Both the position numbers and the translations under genes were made by a program. Shown one piece after another: positions 1 through 11,442 of a stretch of 64,000 nt of DNA. Under the pieces are notes generated by a model. That model was not told the DNA's origin and did no database searches. It worked only from the letters and a program-made list of their open reading frames with translations. Positions within the stretch are counted from its first letter, which is position 1. Every line of letters starts with the position of its first letter. The stretch is taken from positions 23,281,432 to 23,345,431 of the forward strand of contig CM039509.1 of NCBI GenBank assembly GCA_022432975.1, in the 5' to 3' direction. Source of the DNA: Begonia masoniana. Taxonomy: Eukaryota; Streptophyta; Magnoliopsida; Cucurbitales; Begoniaceae.

Positions 1-775
1 GTGCGTGTTGCAAGCGTGTACCCCCCCCTCTCTAGGTGGAAAGGGTAGTCCGACCGCTGGATGGGCCCTCTCCGCTTAGTGGGTAGAGGTTTCGGTGACA
101 ATTCTGTCTGTCTGTGACGTAATGAATCTGTAATCTGTAATTCTGTATCTGTAATCTGAATCTGAGCATGATTTCTGAATGGCATACGCACGCATGCATC
201 TGCATTTACGTAGCTTACTGAGATTTCAATATCTCATATGTGTCTGTATGGTGTAGGTAATCTGCTAGGTGACGTAGATCCAGGTGAGGACGACGTTCCT
301 CCTCCTGATGTCGGGACAGTTGATGGATGATGGCCGTGGGAGTGCGCTGGGTAGTCGAGGCGCGTTTTGACCCGTGGGGATGTATGTATGGACTCTGGGG
401 TTATTTTGGGATGTTTAATCTGATAATTGTATAGAATATTTAGGTTGTTTGGATCTGGTTAGGGGTTAGATAACGTTTTGGTAAATGTATGTAAAACGTT
501 TTGGTTTAAACTGTTTTGATGAATGTATAAAATGTTTTAGTTTAAAAACAGTTATTTAAACGTTATAGAAATTCTGGAACTGTTTGGTTGTTAAATTAAA
601 TGTTATGAATTTTTTTTAAGTTGATACGGATGGCTCGGTTTTTAGAGTTATCCACGCAGTTGGACTTCGTAAAGTCCGCTGCGAGTCGGTTGGATTTAAG
701 CTATAAGTGTTTATGATAGAGAATGTGAAGTGGTGAAAAATGAGAAAGGGTGTAAAGAATGGTGGATGAGAAGTG

Positions 776-1048
776 CTCCCTGGAATCGAATTCCAGAGAG
801 TGAAAATGGAGTGTTTGCTCCCTGGAAATTCCAGGGAGCTAAGTGTTTTGGTTCTTGGACGGCAGAGGGCGATTGGGCGCCGTGCTGGTCGCTGCAGGCA
901 GCAACTGATCGCTGCAAATGCAGCGACCAGGCGCTGCATAATGCAGCGATCGTGCGCTGCATTATGCAGCGCACTCGGCGACTGAGCGCTGCATATAGCA
1001 GCGCCGGGTCGCTGCATCTTTTTGAGGGCAGAGTTCCAATTCTGCCCT
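776..1048. repeat. serial array of distinct short palindromes
   Basis: About eight different near-perfect inverted repeats of 16-25 bp lie end to end. They include an EcoRI-type one at 776-800, a 23-bp perfect palindrome near 817-839, several GCGCTGCAT/ATGCAGCGC palindromes from about 905 to 1015, and AGGGCAGA/TCTGCCCT at about 1025-1048. The short ORFs over this stretch, on both strands, are by-products of the repeats. Confidence 0.85.
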
Positions 1049-1227
1049 CCCTCTTTTCTGATCTGTTTTAAAGTTTCTTTTATAAATGTTTTTAAGTTTT
1101 TATTAAATGTTTTATAGTTGTTTTAAATGTTCAAGGTTCCATTTTAATTCCGATTTCTGTTTTGATTTCAACTACAGTTTTAATTCCGCACAAAGTTTAA
1201 ATTAAAGTAAGGGAAAGTAAAGAGTAT

Positions 1228-1230
<3 letters not shown>

Positions 1231-1280
<50 letters not shown>
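1231..1280. repeat. (AT)25 microsatellite
   Basis: Uninterrupted AT dinucleotide run inside the LTR, shortly before its 3' end. Confidence 0.98.
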
Positions 1281-1282
<2 letters not shown>

Positions 1283-1317
1283 CGGAAAAATACGGGTACA
1301 GTATTAGGGGTGTTACA

Positions 1318-1919
1318 AGGCGCGCAGCTGGCGCACGCAGGCAGGGCAAGCAGGGCGCGCTGCCCTGCTCAGCCGATCGATCGGCGCCAATGGCCGATCG
1401 ATCGACTAATGCTCTAGAAAAATGGCCGCAGGACAGAGTGATTGCCGATCGATCGGCAAAATGGCGTTCATTCTGGTGAAAATCCTGAGCAATCGCCGAT
1501 CAATCGGCCGTCGCTGGGCACTGGGCGCGGAGCGGCACGCCAAGTGCGGGTAGGCGCGTGGAGATGCGCGCGGGTGAGGCATGCGGGTAGGCGCGCGAGG
1601 GGATCGAGATGCGCCTGCGGTGCGTGCGACACGGGCGCGTGCGCCGAATGCTGGGCGTGCCTCATGCATGCCACCTTACATGTTTTTATGCTCTAAGCCT
1701 CCATTGACATTTTCCAACCTTAGATGAGTCATTTTAGATACGTTTTAAGTTAGATCTTAAATGTCGATAGAGGTGGATTGAATGCCTAAGCCAGTTCTTT
1801 AACGTAGGATGAAGAAAAAAGAAATGAAATGAAAAATTTTATGTGAACGGGCGAGGGTAAAATGAAATGTATGCCACGCCATAGGCCGTGGCGGCCCTGA
1901 CGAGGTCGGGGTCGCCACA
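1318..1919 (+). mobile_element. LTR, 3' portion (GATCGATC-palindrome subfamily)
   Basis: The last 200 bases (GTGGCGGCCCTGACGAGG ... GGTCGCCACA) align with the 3' end of the solo LTR at 22459-24448. The upstream part is GC-rich and carries several GCCGATCGATCGGC-type palindromes at about 1370-1510. The LTR ends at 1919 in the middle of a copia reverse-transcriptase reading frame, so it is an insertion into that element. Its 5' part and its second TSD (expected cataa) are off the left edge. Confidence 0.65.
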
Positions 1920-2440
1920 CATAAAATTCCTCATTTAGAAAGTCATTTAAGAACGCACTCTTCACATTCATTTGATAGAGTTTGAACCGCATTACACAAG
2001 CAATAGCAAGTAAAATTCGAATGGATTCAAGTCGAGCAACCGGAGCAAATGTCTCATCAAAATCAATGCCTTCCATCTGTGAATATCCTTGAGCGACTAA
2101 TCGTGCTTCGTTGCGTGTTATGTTTCCATGCTCATCACTCTTGTTCTTGTATATCCACTTGGTGTTGATGACGTTTACATTTGGAGGACACGGCACTAAA
2201 TCCCAAATTTGATTTCGAGTGAATTGATCAAGTTCTTCTTGCATTGCCTCAATCTAATATTCATCAAGGAGAGCTTCTTACACATTTTTAGGCTCAATAG
2301 TTGAGGTGAAACATGCCATATGAATCATGTCTCTATAGTTTACTCTCGGTTTGTCTCTGGTTCGGATTTCATCATTAAAAATTCCAATGACTTCATTAAC
2401 AGGATGCTCTTTCTGAACACGTGCGGATGGTTGTCTGCTG
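1920..2440 (-). pseudogene. copia reverse transcriptase, N-terminal part
   Basis: Minus-strand reading shows Ty1/copia RT motifs: the WDLV start of the domain, KWIYKNK, RLVAQGYSQ, DFDETFAPVARLES and a KSAFLN block, preceded by the linker segment with EPKNV. The catalytic YVDD box, the rest of RT and RNase H are absent because the frame runs into an inserted LTR at 1919, which gives an artificial C-terminus rich in R and G. A stop separates the RT domain from its linker near 2270. In the intact family RT copies the element RNA into DNA in virus-like particles. Here it is a relic. Confidence 0.88.
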
Positions 2441-3770
2441 TTTGACATAGTCACTTCTACTTCACTAGCTGTAATACTTGTATCAGAGACATTATCTTGA
2501 GACACTGCTTGGAAAAACATCTGGAACATTGGTGAAACCACTAGAATTTTCATTATTTGAGCTCTGGAATATATCTTCTATAGGCGTATTAACTGTTTCC
2601 AAGAAATCATTCACTTGAACATTTGTCGACTCAAGGACAGTTCGAGTTCGTTTATTGTAAACGCGATTGGCATGGCTACTAGTTGCATATCTGAGAAAGA
2701 TAGCCTCATCACTCTTTGAGTCAAATTTCCCTCTGTGTTCCCTATCTTTTAACACATAACACGTACTACCGAAAGGATGAAAATAGTGAAGATTTGGAGT
2801 TTTACCTTTCCATATCTCGTATAGTGTCATGGAAGTTCCTCCACGAAAGATACACTCGATTTATCGTATAGCATGCAGTGTTCATTGCCTCGGCCCAGAA
2901 CTTATGTGGAACATTTTTCTCGTGTAACATTACGCGAGACATCTCTGCAATAGTTCAATTTTTTCATTCAACAACTCCGTTTTGCTGAGGTGTCTTGGGT
3001 GCCGAGAACTCATGAGATATTCCAAGTTGATTACAGAAATCTGAGAATTCTGAGTTTTCAAACTCTCTCCCATGATCACTACGGATGCGAATAATTCCCA
3101 TGATGGCAAAAAATTTTCATGTTGGAGTTGAATACATAATGCTTTGAAAGCTTTAAAAGTATCGAATTTTCTCTAAGGAACTCCACCCATGTAAATCGTG
3201 AAAAATCATCAATCGTAACATAAGCATATCGTTTGCCTCCAATGCTTTCGAGAGGCATCGGTCCCATTAAGTCCATATGAAGTAATTCAAGCATACGATT
3301 GGTTGTTGTCGCTAGTCACTTTGTGTGAGACACCTTGGTTTGTCTACCCATTTGACATGGTCCACACAAACGATTTTCATCAAAATTTAGCTTGGGAATC
3401 CCACAGATAGCTCCCTTTGAAATAATCATCTTCAGCATCCTATTGTTGACGTGTCCTAATTTTTGATGCCATAAAATAAAATCCTCCATGCTTGAACTAT
3501 AACAAGTTGAAGACGATGAGATAATATAACAATTATCAGCAGATCTTACCCCTTCTATGATGCAATTTTTGTCAAGATCTGAGACCGTGCACTTCTCACG
3601 AGTGAAATAGACATTTAAATTTTGATCACACAACTGGCTAATGCTTAAATTAGCCTTTAGACCGTTTACTAGAAGAACATTCTCTAACTGTGGTAATCCA
3701 GGAACATTCAGTGTACCTGCGCCTATGTCACTTGCTTTGACACCGTTACTGAAGGTTACTTTTCCCATAC
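2441..3770 (-). pseudogene. copia GAG-pre-integrase and integrase
   Basis: Reading leftwards from 3770, the pre-integrase zinc-binding segment (WHQKLGHVNNRML, then CGPCQMGRQ) occupies about 3316-3500. The integrase core starts near 3290 with HMDLMGPM and TIDDFSRFTW, continues with the RSDHGREFE block at about 3060-3095 and TPQQNG near 2980, and ends with the C-terminal LYEIWKGKTP region (2492-2830). Two nearby CGA arginine codons have become TGA around 2940-2970, and the frame changes several times. The 5' side of this coding segment was originally contiguous with the protease at 6548, now 2.8 kb away because of the solo LTR. Confidence 0.87.
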
Positions 3771-6542
3771 TGTGACGACCCCAGACCCGATCGGGGCCGA
3801 GGAGCCATCACTCCGGACATTTAACAGAAAACGGGACATATATTTCTTTTTTTTTTTAACTTTAAAACTTTACACAGAGAAGACCTTCTCTAGATTGAGG
3901 GCTGGAAAGACATGATTAAAAATCGGACTTCAGAAATAAATGGCAGGAGTAAAACAGGGAGGCAGAACACTTTGAACTTTTAAATAAAAGGCTGGATGGA
4001 TGAAGGACATGCAGAGGAAACGTGATAAAATACATGCAGTGAAAATAAACAAGGAATATAGACTGAAAGGATAACTGGGAGAAAGTTACAGTGAATAACA
4101 GAATCGGGTGATCTATGGCCGAAGAAGTAAATAAAACGGGGCGGAAGAATTAGGCAGATGACGTCAGGTGGAAGATGTGGATGACGTCAAGCGGAAGACG
4201 TAAATAAACTGTGCGGAAGAAATGGGAAGATGACGTCAGGCGGAAGATGTGGATGACGTCAAGTGGAAGACGTAAATAAACTGGGCAGATGACATCAGGC
4301 GGAAGATGTGGATGATGTCAAGCGGAAGACGTAAATAAACTGGGCAGAAGAAGTAGGCAGATGACGTCAGGCGGAAGATATAATTTTAAAGGCAGCGGTA
4401 GATGCAGGCAGAAATGCACTGTTCACTCGTGGAAGTGAACTACAGACAGAAGGGGACTATTCACCGGTAGAAGTGAACTACATACAGAAATGGACTGTTC
4501 ATCGGTGGAAGTGAACTACAGACAGAAATGAACTGTTCACCGGTGGAAGTGATTTTAAAGGCAGCGGTGGATGTGATTTTAAAAGGGCAGCAGTAGACGT
4601 GATTTTAAAAGGCAACGGTAGATGTGATTTTAAAAGGGCAGCGGTGGATGTGATTTTGAAAAGCAGCGGTAGATGTGATCGGCGGTGAACTCTAAAGCTT
4701 TACACAGTGATATCCTTCTCTGGAATTTGGATGAGAAAGACAGGATGAGCAGGAATAAACAACAGAAGGAAACGGGATGAAAAGGAATATAAAAACATAA
4801 ACTGGAAAATAATAATCTGGAAGGCATACTGGGAGGAGGGCTACAGTGAATAACAGAATCGGGTGATATAGGGCGGATGATGTAATTTTAAAGGAAAAAT
4901 TTGACAACTTTTGACAAGAAGACGTATAAACAGGGAACAAAAAACAGAAGACATAGGAAGCTTCAGACCCTCAAAACCCGATTCAAAACGAAGTTGTGAA
5001 GCATACTTTACAAATAACAGAAATTCAAGAAAACAAACTGCATGGATAGCTCTAAAATTCGAGACCATCCATGCAGAACCTAAAAAGAAGAACTCAAGCA
5101 GTTCCAGAATGATTTCAAAACATAGATACAACTATCAAACAGAGGTTTAAAAACTTAAACACCAAAACCTGTACGTTATAAAAATCCCAACAGAGTTTTA
5201 AACAAAAACACAGAACCCTAACAGAGTTTTCAGACAATAAACTTTACTTTGAAAACTTCCCTCCCTCGGGTTAGAAACATGTCTGGCTGCCACAACCACC
5301 CCCAAAAGCTCGAGCCACTAGCCACCTATTCGTCAGACTGAGGCACAAAGTACTCATCCACGGGATCCGTACCTACAACAGGGAGTTCACCTATGAGTCA
5401 AAAACTCAGTAAGAATATGAAGAAAATGCAGTGATGCATATGCTATGCATGAACTTTCAGAATACAGTGACAGAACATTACATTACGTTTCACTGACAGA
5501 GGGTTATAAGTGGGGCTTATAGGGGAACTGGCAAGTGCACTATCAGGCACATAACAGATATACAGAACAGAACAGTAGGCCAGTCCCCGTCCCACACTTA
5601 ACTAATACATTACATTAAGATTTTATCTTTCTTAACTTCAAAACGTGTATAGAAAATATTTTTGCATGAGCTTTCGGGAAAACGTTTATGCATGGGCGTT
5701 TACAGTGCTTCAACTTAAAGTAGTAGACAACATGAATAAACGGTAGAAAAGAAAAGAAATACAGAAAACTCAGAACGAAACTCTAACTTATCTACCCGAA
5801 AGAAACCCGATAGAAGAAAAACCTAGTATCTCCGTGTTGTAGGGCCTTAAGGGCCGATCTACACATATGAACTTACCCGATGTCCGAAAAGCAGCAAGCT
5901 TTGCTCGTGAAACCACGGTGATGCACGGACCTATGACGTGCACGAAAAGGGAAATTAACAAGCTGCAAATGCTAACTAATAACTTTGTAGAATATGCTTC
6001 AAACTCCATTCAAACCTTTAGAAAACAAACCAACGTGTTTTCATGCAAAGACAGTGAGTTCTCTCCAAATTATCGTAACCTTAAATTTCAACAAAAATCA
6101 TATTTTAACTTATCTAAACTCATTAGCTTTAGCAGATGTTTACCTTAGGCAGAGAAACAAAAGAAAACTGAGGAGATCGAAGGAGTTTCGAAGGGCGTTT
6201 GTCGTTTGGAAGAGAGAAAACAGAGGGGAGTGGAAAGAAGCAGAGGAGAAATGAGGGTTTCACGTAGGAGGAAAGAGAAGAAGAACATGGCTTCTTCAAC
6301 AAGTTGCCAAGTGTCGAGAAACCATAGGCCATCCCCCACCAACCTTAATTGGCTCCCTATTTTGCCTTTCTATTGGTTTTTAACTAAATTACTATTTAGT
6401 TTCCCAAATCGGTTTTACGAATCACACACATTCAATTGAAAACATCGGCAAATTCGTAAAAACACGCATTGTATAAATATTCCCATTGATCCCGTTTAAT
6501 AATTCATGGAATATTTACATGACAAAATTGTCGGGTGTTACA
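3771..6542 (-). mobile_element. solo LTR nested in copia pol, TSD catac
   Basis: Begins TGTGACGACCCC and ends GTCGGGTGTTACA; the 5-bp duplication catac is at 3766-3770 and 6543-6547. Reversed, it has the LTR layout shared across the window: donor block AGGGCCTTAAGGGCC then ACTTAC (5841-5876), acceptor-like block near 5370-5395, hairpin TGCATGGAT...ATCCATGCA at 5039-5075 and TGACGTCA repeats at about 4150-4380. There is no internal region, so this is a solo LTR left by LTR-LTR recombination. Confidence 0.93.
4140..4380 (-). repeat. TGACGTCA/CGGAAGA repeat array in LTR
   Basis: Imperfect units combining TGACGTCA (or TGACATCA, TGATGTCA) with a GCGGAAGACGTAAATAAACTG-like block, repeated several times. 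TGACGTCA is the palindromic core bound by plant TGA/bZIP factors, which is known biology; use as a binding site here is inference. Confidence 0.8.
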
Positions 6543-6547
6543 CATAC

Positions 6548-7025
6548 GATCAGATGTAATGTTCTTTAAAAACTTCTTTTCACCAATCATATGCCTAGAG
6601 CATCCACTGTCAAAGTGCCACACATCAGTTGTAGTAGTTTTTAGAGAGGTATGAGTGACATTACACTTCAAGGTGGATTTCTTCTTCCATTTTTGTTGTG
6701 GCGGTCTGCGAAAAAAATAATTTCTAGCAGTACCTTGTCTTAAATCAGCCAGATAGGTAAAACATCTAGGTCGAATATGACCTCTACGATTGCAGTAATG
6801 ACAAACTGAATTAAATTTGTTACCATTTCTGATGGGTGTGGAATTTGACTTTGACTTCTTCTTGACTCTTGTATCATTCATTGCAATTTGTTTTCCTATG
6901 TAATAAGAATTCTTTATTGGCATCGTTTGAGATATTACTCTTTCCTTTTGCTCATAGGACACTGTAGGAGACATCAATATCTTACCTTTACTTCCAGGCT
7001 GAGAAAACACTATTTGTGCTATCAA
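6548..7025 (-). pseudogene. copia protease with second CCHC knuckle
   Basis: On the minus strand a CCHC knuckle, CHYCNRRGHIRPRC (C-x2-C-x4-H-x4-C), is followed about 60 residues later by the aspartic protease site DSGCSRHM. This order is the usual copia arrangement of gag C-terminus then protease. The reading frame continues across the solo LTR insertion site into the pre-integrase domain at 3770. The protease would cut the polyprotein; the copy is broken. Confidence 0.87.
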
Positions 7026-8456
7026 ACTTTCCCCTCTGAAACCTAATCCAGAGCGATCACAGCTGGGCTTGCTGACACTTAAGATATCATCCAGCTTAGA
7101 AGATCCTGTATTTAATATTTTAACATTTTCTTCAGGTGATTCAGCTCGTTAAATAGTTCTGTCTCTTTTTCTTGACTCGTTCTTAATTCGGCTTCTAGTT
7201 CAGAGATCGAATTTTGTAGGTTGATCTTCTCAGTTTTCAAGTCTCCATTCTGAATACGAAGTCGCTGATTTATTTTGACAAGTTCTGTCTATTTCTTATG
7301 AAGATATTTGTATTCTGCAATGAGATCTTCTTTGATCACTTTATCACCACAATCAGACATATCATATGTGACTTCAAGTGTAACATCGCCTTTTTCTGTA
7401 GGTTCAGCTTTTCCAACAAATGCAACATGGTTGTTCTAAAATTCATCTTCCTTTTCTGATTCATCATCACTCCAAGTAGTGTTGAGAGAGCTTTTCTTTT
7501 TCTTCAAGGTTTTAGCGCATTCAGCTTGTATATGCCCATAACCGTCACATTCTCTACATTGAATTCCTCTGTTCTTGGTAGATTGGTCTGAAGTGTGATT
7601 TTCTTCCGTGAGCTTCTTATTACCGAAAGAGCCCAGTTTTGCATTGCTGACATTGGGTCTGACACTACGATTATTTCTCCCAAATGTTTTCATAACACGA
7701 CTAAAATTCTTTGATAGTAGTGCAAGAGACTCTTTAAGGTCATCTTCATCATGAACATTCAAGTCTTGTGTGTCAGTCTTTAGTGCTACGCCTTTAAACT
7801 TCTTTGTTTCGGCATCAATCCCAAGATTCATCTCAAAAGTTCTAAGTGACCCCATTAATTCTTCCAATTTAATTTTGGAGACATCTTTAGCTTCTTCAAT
7901 TGTAGTAACTTTATAGGCAAAACGTTGTGGAAGAGACCGTAGAGTCTTTCATACCAACCGTTCTTCAGAGAAGGTTTCACCAAGTGAAAATGCCTCATTA
8001 GCTATATCACATAGTTTGACATTGAATTCAGCAATACTTTCTTCTTCATGCATTTTTAAATTTTCAAACCTTGTAGTGAACATTTGCATCTTTGATAGTT
8101 TTACTGCCGATGTTCCTTCATTAGTTTGGAGAATTTTCCATGCTCTTTTAGCTGACTCACGTTGAAATAAGTCTGAACTGAGTAGGGTCAACACCATTAA
8201 AAATAGCGTTAAGTGTCTTTGAGTTATTGTTGGCTAGTACATCTTCAGAGACTAACCAATCTTCTTCAAATTTAAGGGATATGACACCTCCTTCGTCAGT
8301 AGTTGTGGGAGGATTCCATCTTGTCAGAATAGATCTCTATGTCTTCTCATCGATAGCCTTGATGAATGCTCTCATCCTGGCTTTCCAGTAAACATAGTTA
8401 CTTCCATCCAATAATGGTGGACGCATAGTTGAACCTCCTTCCTTCATAGAATCCAT
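7026..8456 (-). pseudogene. copia gag (UBN2-type) with coiled coil and CCHC knuckle
   Basis: A plausible ATG is at 8456 (minus), about 50 bases after the primer-binding site. Downstream are an RPPLLDGSNYVYWK-type gag start (stop codon near 8340), the UBN2 segment AKRAWKILQ...KMQMFTTRFENLKMHEEES (7949-8197), a TGA at 7946-7948, then KLEELMGSLRTFEMN and the knuckle CRECDGYGHIQAEC (about 7510-7560). The stretch 7026-7435 reads as a Glu/Lys/Leu-rich coiled coil. A frameshift lies near 8160. Gag packages the RNA; this copy is dead. Confidence 0.85.
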
Positions 8457-8504
8457 TGTACCTAGATCAAATCTCGTGGATCTTGCTTAAGAAACAAAAG
8501 CAAA

Positions 8505-8519
8505 CTGCTCTGATACCAA
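8505..8519 (-). other. copia primer-binding site (tRNA-iMet)
   Basis: Reverse complement reads TTGGTATCAGAGCAG, matching the 3' end of initiator methionine tRNA, directly next to the LTR end (CTTTCA on the minus strand at 8521). Confidence 0.9.
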
Positions 8520-8520
8520 A

Positions 8521-9950
8521 TGAAAGATCAATGTTAGTTACTTGATGCCCTAGTATAGGTGGAACACTCGGTGGGACACCAATTAATTATCCTGATAATG
8601 GACAATGATAAAGTGCAGAAAATAATGAGACAAGAGGTTGATAATGCAGTTCGGCAATTGCCTACGTCTGCGGGGCCACGCCCAGGTTTAAAAACCATTC
8701 ACGAGTTCTTAAAGTAACAAGACAATTGGACTTAAATAAATAAAGACTCCCTCTTATCTTTGTCGCCGCCTCTCACTATCTTCATCAGTGAATCTGTTTT
8801 TGCGCGCTCCCCTCGACTTGTAATTGATCCCTCCCAGAATCTGAATACAACAAGATCTCCTTGTTGATGGCGACTCCTCCCGGAATTTAAAGATGACAAG
8901 CTCCCCTTGTCGTTGATGACTCCTCCCAGAATCCGTGTATGGCAAGATCCCCTTGCCCATGATCAGAACTCCTCCCAATTTCCAAGCAATCTCCTCCCGA
9001 GACTGAGCTTCAATGAAGAACACAATAAACGCACATGTGACACGGTCTGTAACATCAGTCGTTGTCTTCAGATGCAACCAATCAACACACTTAGAATATC
9101 ATCAGATCCAGACACGAATAGAGTGTGAATACATTCAATCAACGATCGAATGAATAATAACATACGCCACACTAAACCGTGGGTGAAGAATAAATCTCCC
9201 CAATGAATAAAGACTTTTGACTCTCAAGAATAATAGCTACAACAGCATTCAACTGTGCGTCGAATATTCTCTCCAAACAGATCGCACAGAATAAGAGAAA
9301 CCAAATCCCATGAAAATCGGATTTGTGACATTGGGTGCGACATTTATGGAAAGCTTATACAAACAAATCGGAAACGAATCCAAAAATATTAGAAATGAAT
9401 CCTAACAACGCTGTGATCTCGTACGTAGCTTAACAGCACCACAATATTCAGATCGGCTTCCAAAGTAATATTTCCATCTTCAAATCAACTTTCCAAATAC
9501 TTAGACATAAATTCCTTTGTTGCTGTGATATTGAATCTCGCTGTAATCTAGATTAATAGAATTGTAATCTTCAAATCACAGATCAAATCAGAATCGCATA
9601 CAATAAGGAAACTGATTTTATCAATTCGGTTTGTGTCACACCCTATGTGCTATTTTAGTAAAGTGCCGACAATATAATCAAATCGGATCTCAATACTTTA
9701 AGAATATATTTCTTGTTTGTTGTGATCACTTATCTCGCCATAATTCATTACATATCTAAAGCTACTTGATTTCCAAGTAACTACTTTCCATATCTCTCAA
9801 ACTTCTTAATCTTCAAGGTCTCCAATCAACCACCATTTAAATATTATATAGATAATTTCTTAAATGGCAAGAAACAATCTTCTATAGATTTAAATCAAAC
9901 AATAGGAAATAATATATAAATTCTCTTAAAATATATTATAAACATTTACA
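8521..9950 (-). mobile_element. copia 5' LTR, outer edge undetermined
   Basis: The inner edge is fixed by the primer-binding site. The sequence is AT-rich. A TGTGACAC start candidate (reverse complement) at about 9641 would give a 1.1-kb LTR. Degenerate similarity between the stretches around 9440-9560 and 9680-9770 suggests the LTR continues, so the edge is given as about 9950. There is no second LTR in the window to compare. The short ORFs here have no recognisable domain. Confidence 0.55.
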
Positions 9951-11442
9951 AACTGTGCCGATTCAATTCACTAGATCGGTTCGGTTCACTATTCTGGTTT
10001 GGTTCACTATTGGGTCAGGTTGGCCTAGTGGTTCGGTTCTGTTCATAATTAAAATTCTGCACCAATGCTTTCTTCTTTCTTCCCCTTTCTTTCGTCTGTG
10101 TCGAGTCACTGCTGAGAGAGAGTGTGTGTGTGTGTGAAACCGAGAGAGTTACAAAGAGCGAGAGAGAGAGGTGAACATAGAGCAAGAGAGGAGGAAACCT
10201 TACGTCGTTACACGGAGGTCGCTCAATCGGAAATAAACATTCGGCCGAGAGAGAGAAAATCGTGAAGTAAAGTTTGGCCAATCGAGAGAAAATCGTCGGA
10301 GGAAACGTTCGGCCGTTCAGAGCAAGGACGAAGCTTCCTCAGGGGTTTGCGGTGGTCGAAGATCCGGCAAGGTGTTTAATAACAAAGTATTTTCCTTTTA
10401 TCGATTTTTCTCTAGTTTCTAGAACTTGAGAGGGTCTTTTTGGTGATTTTCTCATACAGAGCACTCAGATTATATGAAGAGTTTTTTCAAAACTTTCCTT
10501 AAAAATTGATACGAATCTGACCCCTAATTTGGTGAGGTTCATCAACAACTTAAAGAAATAATTTCCCTCTGTGATTATTTCTTTAACGCTTGTATAATAA
10601 TATCTTGAAATTAGGGCTTGATTAATTCTATATTTTCATATTGTAATCACCGTAACCATTAGACTGGTAATTTGAGAAATAATCCTTGATTGAATTCTAA
10701 TTAGATCTGGATGACTGCTTGATTGAGTTGAAATTGGGAATATTGATTTAATTGGCTTCTAATTAGGGTTAGATTTGATTAATTGGTAGAAATTGAATTT
10801 CTAATTTAGATTGATTTGGGGATAAATTTTTAGAATGTTACAAATATTATATGCAAGGATGGAAATTGCGGTGATCACGCAGAGTTTTCCAAATCTGAAA
10901 AATCTCCCCAAAATATCCGGCAGCTTCAAAAAACGTGTAAAAGTCCGAACTTTGCAGAAGGCAAACTCCCAGTAGCAGAAGTAGGCAATAAGGAGAACTA
11001 ACGGGAGGAGAAAACCAACGACTATTGCTGGTGCAGTTCTCGACGATCTGTGGCTGAAGAATCGGCTGATCCGAGCAGAATGGTCAGACTGATTGGAGAT
11101 GTGACAAAGGTGTGGCTCTAGCGACGGCATCGACAGAAGGGACGACCAACTTTGGTCTGGTCGGTTGACGATGGCTGGCTGTGGGCAGCCAAGCAGCCGG
11201 TCGACAGACTCCTTGAGGCACAGAGGGTTCTTCACTAAGCAACCAGCGAAGGTCTACACTGTTTTACCAAAATAAATTTATTCTCTCTTTTTCTACAAAA
11301 TTACAAGTTTGAAAAACTGTAAAATTTGTTCGATCGTGAAACCAAGATTCAACGAAGAGACAATGTTTTGAAAAATTTGGAAAACGAATTCAAGAAACTA
11401 TTGAAACCAAAATTCTAATATTTAACATTCTCTTACTAAAAT
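9951..11442. other. unassigned region, possibly host gene flank
   Basis: No TE domain or terminal repeat is recognisable. On the plus strand a CT-rich stretch (10060-10110), GA/GT microsatellites (10110-10170) and a GC-richer segment to about 10380 look like a transcribed leader. A plus-strand ATG in good context at 10859 opens about 38 codons ending near 10981. On the minus strand a 144-codon ORF (10801-11235) has one hydrophobic stretch (AIVVGFLLPLVLLIAYF) but no known family. Both are weak candidates. The region ends at the TSD (aaaat) of the next element. Confidence 0.4.

Larger units (their letters stand above)
1..1317 (+). mobile_element. LTR, 3' portion (palindrome-array subfamily), cut by window start
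   Basis: Ends with a typical LTR 3' terminus (GGGGTGTTACA). It matches, in opposite orientation, the complete solo LTR at 47583-50167. Shared landmarks in order are a GTGTAGGT block near 253, an acidic stretch near 270-330, a hairpin-like segment near 625-655 (GGATGGCTCGG ... ATCCACGCAG), a series of palindromes, an AT microsatellite and the terminal CAGTATTAGGGG block. The 5' part lies outside the window, so a solo LTR and part of a full element cannot be told apart. It probably sits inside the LTR whose 3' part follows at 1318-1919. Confidence 0.75.
1920..9950 (-). mobile_element. Ty1/copia retrotransposon (SIRE/Maximus-like), truncated and decayed
   Basis: Read on the minus strand the order is LTR, primer-binding site, gag, protease, integrase, reverse transcriptase, as in Ty1/copia. 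A long gag with a coiled coil, two CCHC knuckles and the HMDLMGPM and DFSRFTW integrase motifs fit the SIRE/Maximus lineage. The element is split by a solo LTR (3771-6542) and cut inside the RT by the LTR ending at 1919. RNase H and the 3' LTR must lie beyond the left edge. Frameshifts and stops show it is inactive. The outer (right) limit of its LTR is uncertain. Confidence 0.85.

Noticed and set aside
616..1071. Cysteine/alanine-rich ORFs on both strands
   Set aside because: They arise from the palindrome series; open frames on both strands over an inverted-repeat comb are expected.
1786..1919. C-terminal extension of the copia RT frame as a fusion protein
   Set aside because: It is translation into an inserted LTR; RT similarity stops exactly at the LTR end.
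10801..11235. 144-codon minus ORF with a hydrophobic segment as a membrane protein gene
   Set aside because: No recognised family, and one hydrophobic stretch in an AT-rich antisense frame is weak evidence; mentioned only within the unassigned region.
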